A stretch of 64,000 nt of DNA, from assembly GCA_964491395.1 (NCBI GenBank), contig CAZBGI010000006.1:1-64000 (forward strand). Direction: 5' to 3'. The notes beneath the pieces are model-generated. The model searched no databases, had not been told where the DNA came from, and saw only the letters and a program-made list of their open reading frames with translations. Below are positions 8,730-15,315 of the stretch, one piece after another; positions within the stretch are counted from its first letter, which is position 1, and each line of letters begins with the position of its first letter. The translations under genes and the position numbers were made by a program. Origin of the DNA: SKVR01 sp964491395. Lineage in GTDB: Bacteria; Bacteroidota; Bacteroidia; Bacteroidales; UBA7960.

Positions 8730-8768
8730 TTAAAACCCTGGAGATTTTCAAATCCTCCAGGGTTTTAA
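8730..8768. terminator. Terminator downstream of hcp
   Basis: Perfect 14-bp stem: TTAAAACCCTGGAG (8730-8743) with its complement at 8755-8768, 11-nt loop. It lies 16 nt past the hcp stop. On the plus strand it is followed by TCTTTTTT; on the minus strand the stem itself ends in TTTT. It separates hcp from the porin transcript. Confidence 0.8.
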
Positions 8769-8784
8769 TCTTTTTTACTGATGA

Positions 8785-10443
8785 TTAGTTGAGAAACAAC
8801 TTCATGTCTTCATCAACCGTTCCGATGGGTGCAATGCCGAAGTTTTCTACCAGCACATTGGCCACGTTGGGTGAGAGGAATGCGGGCAAGGTGGGTCCGA
8901 GGTGAATGTTTTTCACACCCAGGGAAAGCAGTGCCAGCAATACAATAACGGCTTTTTGCTCGTACCAAGCAATGTTGTAGGCAATGGGCAGCTCATTGAT
9001 GTCGTTGAGTTCGAAAACTTCTTTGAGCTTCAGCGCGATAACCGCCAGGGAGTAAGAGTCGTTGCACTGGCCTGCATCCAGTACTCTTGGAATGCCACCG
9101 ATATCACCCAGGGGCAGTTTGTTGTATCGGTATTTGGCACAACCTGCAGTGAGGATTACGGTGTCTTTGGGCAAAGCTTCTGCAAACTCGGTGTAATAAT
9201 CGCGGTCTTTCATGCGACCATCGCAGCCTGCCATGACAAAGAATTTGCGGATAGCACCGGACTTAACAGCATCTACCACTTTGTCGGCCAGTTGCATCAC
9301 CTGGTTGTGAGCGAATCCACCCACGATTTCTCCGGTTTCAATTTCTACCGGGGGCTGACAGTTTTTGGCATGTTCGATGATGGCAGAAAAATCTTTGCGT
9401 CCACCTTCAGCGCGATCAGGAATATGCTTGCTGCCTGTCAAACCTGATGAACCGGTTGTGTAAATGCGGTCGGTGTAGGTAGCCTTTTTGGATGGGGGAA
9501 CAATACAGTTGGTAGTGAAAAGGATGGGTCCGTTGAAAGTTTCGAACTCTTCTTTTTGCTTCCACCAGGAACTTCCGTAGTTGCCCACGAAATGTTCATA
9601 TTTCTTGAAGGCAGGATAGTAGTTGGCGGGAAGCATTTCACTGTGAGTATACACGTCTACACCAGTACCTTCTGTCTGAATAAGCAGGTCTTCCATATCT
9701 CGCAAGTCGTGACCGCTGATAAGGATAGCGGGGTTGTTGCGCACACCAATGTTAACTTTGGTAATTTCGGGGTTGCCATAAGCTGTGGTATTGGCTTTGT
9801 CAAGCAGGGCCATTACTTTTACACCGTAAGAACCGGTTTCCAGCACCAGGTTGGTAAGCTCTTCTGCACTCATGTTGTCATCAAGTGTTGCTGCCAGTGC
9901 TTTGGAGATGAAATCAAAAATCTCCTGCTCTACATGTTTCAGGTTGAAAGCATGTTCTGCATAGGCCGCCATTCCTTTCAAACCATAGATGGTAAGTTCG
10001 CGCAGTGAGCGTACATCTTCATTCTCACTCATCTGTAAAACTCCTACCTGTTGTGCTTTTCTCTCATACTCGCCGGGAGTATAGGCATACCATGTGGCGG
10101 CTTCGGGCAGCTCTTCCTTGTTGATTGCAACGCCTGCTTCTTCCAGTCTTTTTTCCAGGGCAATACGTATTTGAAATCCTTCACGGATTTTGTCAATAAA
10201 ACGCTGATGATCAAAGTTGGCATTGGTAATGGTCATGAACAAGCTCTCGAAAATGAAGCGGTCTTCTGCTGAAGTATCCATTCCCTTTTCTTTGGCGATG
10301 TTATTGTAAACTGCAAGACCTCTGATCTGGTACATCAACACATCCATGATGTTGGCCAGTTCGGGTTCTTTTCCACATACACCTTTGATGGTGCATCCTG
10401 TGCCTTTTGCGGCTTCCTGACATTGAAAACAAAACATACTCAT
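8785..10443 (-). CDS. hcp: Hydroxylamine reductase / hybrid cluster protein (class I)
   Basis: Hcp carries a cubane Fe-S cluster and a hybrid Fe-S-O cluster; it acts as a high-affinity NO reductase or protein S-nitrosylase and reduces hydroxylamine in vitro. At 552 residues it is full length. The N-terminal cluster motif C5-x2-C8-x8-C17-x5-C23 is the class I (anaerobe) spacing. Hybrid-cluster ligands are visible as His in SGHDLRD, Glu in HSEMLP, and Cys in TTNCIVPP, MAGCDGR, TAGCAKY and AGQCND. A rare good Shine-Dalgarno, AGGAG, sits 8 nt before the ATG. An Fe-S partner gene and an Rrf2 regulator follow upstream on the same strand. Cytoplasmic; nitrosative-stress role follows from the family. 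Confidence 0.95.
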   Translation of the reverse strand: MSMFCFQCQEAAKGTGCTIKGVCGKEPELANIMDVLMYQIRGLAVYNNIAKEKGMDTSAEDRFIFESLFMTITNANFDHQRFIDKIREGFQIRIALEKRLEEAGVAINKEELPEAATWYAYTPGEYERKAQQVGVLQMSENEDVRSLRELTIYGLKGMAAYAEHAFNLKHVEQEIFDFISKALAATLDDNMSAEELTNLVLETGSYGVKVMALLDKANTTAYGNPEITKVNIGVRNNPAILISGHDLRDMEDLLIQTEGTGVDVYTHSEMLPANYYPAFKKYEHFVGNYGSSWWKQKEEFETFNGPILFTTNCIVPPSKKATYTDRIYTTGSSGLTGSKHIPDRAEGGRKDFSAIIEHAKNCQPPVEIETGEIVGGFAHNQVMQLADKVVDAVKSGAIRKFFVMAGCDGRMKDRDYYTEFAEALPKDTVILTAGCAKYRYNKLPLGDIGGIPRVLDAGQCNDSYSLAVIALKLKEVFELNDINELPIAYNIAWYEQKAVIVLLALLSLGVKNIHLGPTLPAFLSPNVANVLVENFGIAPIGTVDEDMKLFLN

Positions 10444-10619
10444 AATTTAATCTCCTGTTAATTTGATTTGAATCTTTCGAATTGATTTGATTGTGCTTTT
10501 TTAAAGAGCGATAGTATAACTTATATTTGAAGTTAAGTGATTTAAGTTGAGAGCTAAAAGGTTGATGTTAAGTGTTGTGCGTATTTAAGTTGAGCTTTTC
10601 ACTTATCACTTTCAACTTA

Positions 10620-11531
10620 TTATATCCATTCTTCACTTCTGATTTCGCCATCCAGTCCTACCACGAGGGCTTTCACGGGTACTTTCCGGGATGCTTTTTC
10701 GGTGGCCATCCTGGCAATTTGCAATAAACCGGAACAGCAGGGCACTTCCATAATCATCACAGTAAGGGTGTTGATTTTGGCCAGGTCAATCATGGCAGTG
10801 AGTTTGTCTACGTAAACTTCTTTCCCGCTGTCGAGCTTGGGGCAGGCTATGGCCAGTCCTTTGTCTTTAAGATATTTGCTGTGGAAATTGCCCATGGAGA
10901 AAGCCACACAATCGGCTGCCATTAATACATCGGCATTCTGAAAATAAGGTGCCTGAGGATTTACCAGGTGCATTTGCACCGGCCATTGTCTCAGCTCTGA
11001 GGGCTGGTCAACTGTTGAGGCTGTTGCAGTTGCTGCAGCAGCGGGTTTGTCGAACGACATCATTTTTGAACCGGGGCATCCGCCACCGCCATGGTTTCCG
11101 TGCATATTCATTTTTTGGGTTTCTTTTTGAGGTGAATCTGTGTTTTCTTTCATTGTTTGAGGAGCATTCCTGAGTTTTTTAAGATCTACATCAAGTTGGT
11201 TATCTATAATGTACTGAATACCTTGCTCCACAAATTCTGTCTGCTTGTGGTCGATGAGGTGATTGAGGTGAGCCACGATGGTTGCTTCTCCTTTGGGAGA
11301 GATTCTGTCCATCACTTTGATCTCGTCATAAGGCTCAGCTTCGCGTTCTTCAAGGGTAATGGCATCTACCGGGCAGTCACCAATGCAGGCGCCAAGACCG
11401 TCGCAGTACAGGTCGCTAATCATGCGTGCCTTACCGTCGATAAGCTGAAGGGCTCCTTCATGGCAGCCTTCTACACAAAGGCCGCAGCCATTGCAAAGTT
11501 CTTCGTCTATTTTTATGATGGTTCTTTTCAT
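10620..11531 (-). CDS. 4Fe-4S ferredoxin-like partner of Hcp
   Basis: A 303-residue cytoplasmic iron-sulfur protein. The first cluster site is standard (C13, C16, C19, C23 in CNGCGLC...C). The second, CDGLGACIGDC (C43, C49, C53), lacks the second Cys (Leu at 46), so it would bind a [3Fe-4S] cluster or use another ligand. A Gly/Cys linker (GGGCPG, about 150-155) leads to a C-terminal domain with ACPKLDSGKE and EVPCCSG. Proteins of this build are regularly encoded next to hcp in anaerobes and are assumed to donate electrons to it. Here it lies about 180 nt upstream of hcp on the same strand, with AT-rich inverted repeats between the two genes. Confidence 0.8.
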   Translation of the reverse strand: MKRTIIKIDEELCNGCGLCVEGCHEGALQLIDGKARMISDLYCDGLGACIGDCPVDAITLEEREAEPYDEIKVMDRISPKGEATIVAHLNHLIDHKQTEFVEQGIQYIIDNQLDVDLKKLRNAPQTMKENTDSPQKETQKMNMHGNHGGGGCPGSKMMSFDKPAAAATATASTVDQPSELRQWPVQMHLVNPQAPYFQNADVLMAADCVAFSMGNFHSKYLKDKGLAIACPKLDSGKEVYVDKLTAMIDLAKINTLTVMIMEVPCCSGLLQIARMATEKASRKVPVKALVVGLDGEIRSEEWI

Positions 11532-11628
11532 TGTTATCTTTTTAAAGGTGTTATCGAATGTATTGTTAGGTTGATTAAATCTGTCTCTAATCTATATTCT
11601 CTGATTCGGGTTATCTGCAAACTTTACA

Positions 11629-12027
11629 CTATAGCTCAGCAACTTTTTTGTTGGTAAGATAATTTCTGAACTCACTGGAGAATTTTTGCTCTAAACCTCC
11701 AAATATGCATGATCTAAAAGGGCAGTGTTCACATTGCATTTTACAATGGGGTGTGTCTTCCAGGTCTCCTTCTATCAGGTTGAAAATTTCCAGCAGGCTT
11801 ACATTTCTTGCTTTTTCACTCAGCACAAATCCTCCTTTGGGCCCACGGGTTGATACCAGGTATCCGTTTCGTACCAGTTGCTGCAATATTTTTGAAATAT
11901 GATTTTTGGAAAACCCCGTAGCATCAGCAATCTCTTGTGTGCTCACCAGGTGCTCGCTGCGGGCAATTAACCCCATGGAATGAAGAGCGATGGTGGCAGC
12001 TTCTGATATGTTAAAGATTTTGCTCAT
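11629..12027 (-). CDS. Rrf2-family Fe-S transcriptional regulator
   Basis: A 132-residue Rrf2 family protein (relatives: NsrR, IscR, RsrR). The winged helix is at about 28-65 (STQEIADATGFSKNHISKIL, then RGPKGGF). A Cys set C95-x3-C99-x2-C102-x4-C107 in the cluster-binding loop suggests an Fe-S cluster, although the spacing differs from the classical NsrR/IscR arrangement. The ATG at 12027 is chosen over an upstream in-frame codon because it begins the conserved SKIFNISEA segment. It stands at the head of the hcp/ferredoxin run, and a perfect palindrome lies at its promoter, so autoregulation and control of hcp in response to NO or redox state is likely but inferred. Confidence 0.85.
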   Translation of the reverse strand: MSKIFNISEAATIALHSMGLIARSEHLVSTQEIADATGFSKNHISKILQQLVRNGYLVSTRGPKGGFVLSEKARNVSLLEIFNLIEGDLEDTPHCKMQCEHCPFRSCIFGGLEQKFSSEFRNYLTNKKVAEL

Positions 12028-12060
12028 ATTTCTTAATAGGTAAATAGGTAAAAGAATACG

Positions 12061-12068
12061 CAAATGTA
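12061..12068 (-). promoter_or_regulatory. Probable -7 box of the Rrf2 gene
   Basis: TACATTTG on the minus strand, 33 nt before the ATG at 12027. A T-rich TTTT stretch occupies the -33 position 20 nt further upstream, next to the palindromic operator candidate. Confidence 0.5.
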
Positions 12069-12094
12069 TAAATGATTTTCGGAATAAAAAAAGA

Positions 12095-12118
12095 ATTGTG
12101 GTATTATTTTACCACAAT
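12095..12118. promoter_or_regulatory. Palindromic operator candidate upstream of the Rrf2 gene
   Basis: ATTGTGGTA (12095-12103), a 6-nt spacer, and the exact complement TACCACAAT (12110-12118): a perfect 9+9 dyad. It sits immediately upstream of the -33 region of the regulator gene, a usual place for a DNA-binding site. The half-site TTGTGG resembles CRP/FNR-type half-sites as well, so a Crp/Fnr-family HcpR is an alternative reader to the Rrf2 protein. No second copy was seen before hcp or the ferredoxin gene. Confidence 0.55.
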
Positions 12119-12272
12119 AAGGAAAATAATTTGTAAATACTTGTATAATTGCATGTTATGATGTAAAAAAAAATAGTGCCGGAAAAAATCAAGGTGAAAT
12201 ACTGATGATAATTGCCATATTCTTCCTGAATGACCTGTTCCTTTTGAAGAGTTCGTTTCCGATTATTATTAA

Positions 12273-12280
12273 TAACTTTG
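12273..12280 (+). promoter_or_regulatory. Probable -7 box of the PP2C gene
   Basis: TAACTTTG matches TAnnTTTG, 30 nt before the ATG at 12311. The -33 box is not clear. Confidence 0.45.
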
Positions 12281-12310
12281 GTAAACTACAAAGTAAAGCA
12301 CCTGTTATTT

Positions 12311-13045
12311 ATGAAGTTTACCATTGAAGCTATCAGTGATCCCGGGAAAATGAGGAGTAACAATGAAGACCATTTATTGATTCCCTGGGAAGTATTTACA
12401 AATGGAGAACAACGGGCAGTGATGGAAGAAGAGGACATCTTTATCATTGCTGTGGCTGATGGTATGGGAGGACACAAAGCTGGAGAAGTTGCCAGCAGGA
12501 GGGTATTGGAGAGTTTGATGGAGTTCAGCGGGGCATTGCAAACGGAGGCTCAGCTTTCTGCATTGAAAAGAGAGCTGGAAGGGTGGCTTTCGCACATACA
12601 TCATCAATTGGTGCAAAGTGGTAAACAGGATGCTAATCTGGAAGGAATGGGTACAACCCTTACCTCTTTCCTCTATTACCGGGGCAGGACTTATATACTT
12701 CATGCCGGAGACAGCAGGGCCTATATCCGGCAACAAGATCATATTACCCAACTCACCAAAGATCACACTTTCTCGCGTTCGACAGGATTTACACAGATAA
12801 AATCCAATTTACTGCTCAATTGTATCGGCGCCATCCGTAAACCCGTTCTGGATATCATGGATGTAAGCCATTTGACCCAGCCGGGTAGTGTATTTCTACT
12901 GTGCAGTGATGGGTTGACTGATATGCTGGAAGACAACGAAATAGCTTATTATTTAAAGCATAATACATTGAAACAACTGGTAGAGGCAGCCAATGAAAGA
13001 GGAGGCAGGGATAATATTTCCGTGGTAACTCTTGCGATTGAATGA
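12311..13045 (+). CDS. PP2C-family serine/threonine phosphatase
   Basis: A 244-residue cytoplasmic PPM/PP2C phosphatase of the PrpC/Stp1 type, which removes phosphate from Ser/Thr using two Mn2+ or Mg2+ ions. Motifs in order: RSNNEDH (motif 1), VADGMGGHKAG (motif 2), GDSRAY, CSDGLTDM and GGRDNISVV with metal Asp residues. The ATG at 12311 puts the phosphatase fold at residue 1; a longer reading would add 11 unconserved residues. No partner Ser/Thr kinase (Hanks type) is nearby. It is distinct from the SpoIIE-type phosphatase in the signalling island. Monocistronic; convergent with the DjlA-like gene. Confidence 0.9.
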   Translation: MKFTIEAISDPGKMRSNNEDHLLIPWEVFTNGEQRAVMEEEDIFIIAVADGMGGHKAGEVASRRVLESLMEFSGALQTEAQLSALKRELEGWLSHIHHQLVQSGKQDANLEGMGTTLTSFLYYRGRTYILHAGDSRAYIRQQDHITQLTKDHTFSRSTGFTQIKSNLLLNCIGAIRKPVLDIMDVSHLTQPGSVFLLCSDGLTDMLEDNEIAYYLKHNTLKQLVEAANERGGRDNISVVTLAIE

Positions 13046-13078
13046 AGCAATCTGTTTAATTCCTTAAAGATTAAGAGG

Positions 13079-13831
13079 CTAGCTCAGGTTTCTCTCTTTC
13101 TTAATGGTGTTCCAGGCATCGTTTACTTTCTGAAACTTCTCTTTGGCGGCAAGTTGAAATTCTTCTCCAAGATGGCTTACCCTGTCGGGATGGTATTTTA
13201 AAGCCATGGCTCTGTAGGCTTTCTTTACTTCTTCATCACTGGCCGAGGGTGATACTTCCAGGATTTTGTAAGCACTGTCTGTCTCTTTTACAAACATGTT
13301 TTTAATGGATACAAAATCATTTTGGTTGATGTTCAACCAGCTTGAAATGTCTTCAATTGTCTTTATTTCCCTTGTATGTGCCTTGCCATCTGCCAGGGCA
13401 ATTCCAAATAAAAAATGCAACAACTGCAAACGGCTGTGTAAGTCCATGTGCGATTGGATTTGCCAGCATACATCCTGGAGGGGAATGTCTTTTTTAAGCA
13501 TATCACGAAAGGCACGCATATAATATTTTGTTTGTGCCTGACCAAAATTTTGCACAAAAAACGCCTTGATATAGTCAAGTTCCGACTTGAGCATTTTACC
13601 ATCCGCTTTCATAACTGAGGCTGACAGCACAAGCAGGCTCAAACGAAAGTCGCCGGATCGGGTGTTGACATCGTTATATGTATCAGCTCCTGTTGTTCTG
13701 TATTCAAATTCACCTGAGTTCATGCTGTCGAAAGCCGAACCCATCAAATATCCCAGTATGGCACCCAGTGGACCACCCAAAGCCCATCCCAGTCCGCCTA
13801 ATATCCATTTTCCGTAACTTGTTTTATTCAT
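13079..13831 (-). CDS. DjlA-like TerB/J-domain co-chaperone
   Basis: 250 residues in three parts: a Gly-rich hydrophobic N-terminus (about 9-32, LGGLGWALGGPLGAILGYLMG) likely inserted in the membrane; a TerB-like helical domain (about 60-165); and a C-terminal J domain (about 187-247) with the HPD motif in KYHPDRV needed to stimulate DnaK ATPase. This is the DjlA architecture: an inner-membrane co-chaperone facing the cytoplasm. It lies alone between the convergent PP2C gene and a long non-coding, repeat-like stretch. Product class is firm; client proteins unknown. Confidence 0.85.
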   Translation of the reverse strand: MNKTSYGKWILGGLGWALGGPLGAILGYLMGSAFDSMNSGEFEYRTTGADTYNDVNTRSGDFRLSLLVLSASVMKADGKMLKSELDYIKAFFVQNFGQAQTKYYMRAFRDMLKKDIPLQDVCWQIQSHMDLHSRLQLLHFLFGIALADGKAHTREIKTIEDISSWLNINQNDFVSIKNMFVKETDSAYKILEVSPSASDEEVKKAYRAMALKYHPDRVSHLGEEFQLAAKEKFQKVNDAWNTIKKERNLS

Positions 13832-13970
13832 TACGTGATCTCTTATTATTGGTGTTTCAACATTTCATTTTTTGAAGATGCAAATTTAATGCAAATAAAC
13901 TTACCTGTTTTCATAGAAATTTGTGAGTAGAAAATGTTGATAAATCAGCAAATCTTCAATCCTTCACAAC

Positions 13971-14135
13971 TCATGTCTCTTCTATACCCGGGGTTGCCCA
14001 CCAGGGATTGTCATTGGGGTTGGGATTTAAATTGATGAGCCGGGCGCTTACTAGCACCTGTCGAAGGGCGCTGTCATCACCCAATTTCTTTGTTGAAGAG
14101 GCTTTCGCAGCGCCATAGCAACTACCCAACTGCAT
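13971..14135 (-). CDS. Possible small ORF or gene relic (54 aa)
   Basis: An ATG-started frame of 54 codons ending in TGA, within the GC-rich block. The peptide begins MQLGSCYGAAKAS and ends NPWWATPGIEET; it is compositionally protein-like, but I do not recognise it. No promoter or ribosome site is evident. It may be the 3' end of a decayed gene or a chance frame in a repeated element. Confidence 0.25.
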   Translation of the reverse strand: MQLGSCYGAAKASSTKKLGDDSALRQVLVSARLINLNPNPNDNPWWATPGIEET

Positions 14136-14197
14136 TTTCTACCGACATGCCGGACCGCTGGCCCGGGGTGCAATGCACTGAATTTTTGTACCGGCGA

Positions 14198-14261
14198 CAG
14201 GGTCAGAGACCCTGAATAGTGATGACATTGATGAGTGGTAGATTAAGGAGCGCTGTGCTCC
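14198..14261. repeat. REP-like pair of hairpins
   Basis: CAGGGTC-AGA-GACCCTG (14198-14214) is a perfect 7-bp hairpin with a 3-nt loop. GGAGC-GCTGT-GCTCC (14247-14261) is a second hairpin 32 nt further on. Short GC-rich hairpins in pairs are typical of REP-type intergenic repeats mobilised by Y1 transposases; no such transposase is in this window. Confidence 0.45.
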
Positions 14262-14619
14262 GGGAGTGATGGTTGCGGGATATTGGATGTATGCACTATG
14301 ATAAGCCGGGTATAAAATTTTTTGTTTTCCGGCAGCGGTTTTCTTGATGCCATAGATCTCTTGTGTTTATTTTAGATGATCGAAGGGCTAGCAGTAATTA
14401 ATAGTAGTCCTCATAAGTTGTTGCCACCCACTGAGGGATTCTTCCAATTTAAACAGCGGTGACCTAAAAAAAATAATCCTTTCAAAGTTGCGGCAAATCA
14501 ATATTTCTTATATTCGTGCCGTTTATTTTAACCTGGCCCCTCATGCCATATCCAGGTTTAGAGGTACTATAGGGAGAAACTTCCTTCAACAAGATAAGCC
14601 TTCAACCAAAACCACAACG

Positions 14620-15045
14620 ATGATTTGCAAAATACCTTTTCAAATAGTTGAGATACCCTCCCGGGGATATCATATAATTTGCAGTGCTTTGCTTTCGGGT
14701 TATACTTTTAATATGCTCATTGATACCGGGGCATCACTTACAGCATTTGATTTGGGTCGTATTCGACAGGTTTTGCCGGAAAGTAAAATATCACCTTACA
14801 AAAGCAATTTCACAGGCATTGGAAATGCCCGGGCAGAGATCTACGAGACTTTTATACCTGAGATTAACCTGAAAGGCCTGAAGATAAAAAACCGCAAAGT
14901 TTTATTACTTGGGCTGGAAAGCATCAACCAGGCTTATGCAGCCTATGATCTTTACCGCTTAGATGGAGTGATTGGCGGAGATTGGTTGATTGAATTCAAT
15001 GCTATTATTGATTATAAAACCCAAACTTTACAACTTGAAAGATAA
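14620..15045 (+). CDS. Retropepsin-like aspartyl protease domain protein
   Basis: A 141-residue protein with one retroviral-type aspartyl protease fold. The active-site signature LIDTGASLTAFD is at about residues 33-44, and the second hydrophobic-Gly motif is DGVIGGDWL near the C-terminus. Such proteins act as homodimers, each giving one DTG loop. No signal peptide in the chosen reading. The ATG at 14620 is preferred because the conserved beta domain starts there; upstream in-frame codons give an unlikely, basic extension. Substrate unknown. It is upstream of secDF on the same strand, but 270 nt with two promoter-like boxes separates them. Confidence 0.75.
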   Translation: MICKIPFQIVEIPSRGYHIICSALLSGYTFNMLIDTGASLTAFDLGRIRQVLPESKISPYKSNFTGIGNARAEIYETFIPEINLKGLKIKNRKVLLLGLESINQAYAAYDLYRLDGVIGGDWLIEFNAIIDYKTQTLQLER

Positions 15046-15081
15046 TACAAAGCTTTTTTTCCGAAAGCCGAAAAAAACATC

Positions 15082-15089
15082 TAAATTTG
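15082..15089 (+). promoter_or_regulatory. Upstream -7 box before secDF
   Basis: TAAATTTG matches TAnnTTTG, with a T-rich stretch about 20 nt before it. It would give a leader of about 220 nt, making it a possible second secDF promoter. Confidence 0.35.
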
Positions 15090-15194
15090 CCCCCACTAGA
15101 AAAATAACTTGCTTAGCAACAAAATAATAGGAAAACAAAGAAGGATTTTGCGCAACAGATTGACAAAAAAGTTAGTTGTAATTACCCTCAGACG

Positions 15195-15225
15195 TTGTAT
15201 ATTAGGTTTTGAAATTCTATCTTTG
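15195..15225 (+). promoter_or_regulatory. Main secDF promoter
   Basis: TTG (15195-15197), exactly 20 nt, then TATCTTTG (15218-15225): both boxes of the Bacteroidota consensus at the usual spacing. The leader to the secDF ATG would be about 80 nt. Confidence 0.65.
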
Positions 15226-15315
15226 CAGCCTTTTTGATAATCATCTCCGGATAATCGAGTACTATAAAAATTCCACTAAAGTCGGAACCAAAAATTAAAT
15301 TTAAAAACAGATAAC

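Larger units (their letters stand above)
13832..14619. other. Long intergenic stretch with a GC-rich decayed block
   Basis: The first 140 nt are AT-rich and should contain the djlA-like promoter. From about 13971 to 14290 composition turns clearly GC-rich, with compact hairpins and a 54-codon open frame on the minus strand. The rest (14290-14619) is AT-rich leader with no clear gene. The block is unlike its flanks and looks like a repeat element or gene relic. Confidence 0.5.

Noticed and set aside
14101..14290. Group II intron domain V or tRNA-like element in the GC-rich block
   Set aside because: Neither the domain V consensus nor a cloverleaf with T-loop could be found; only short hairpins.
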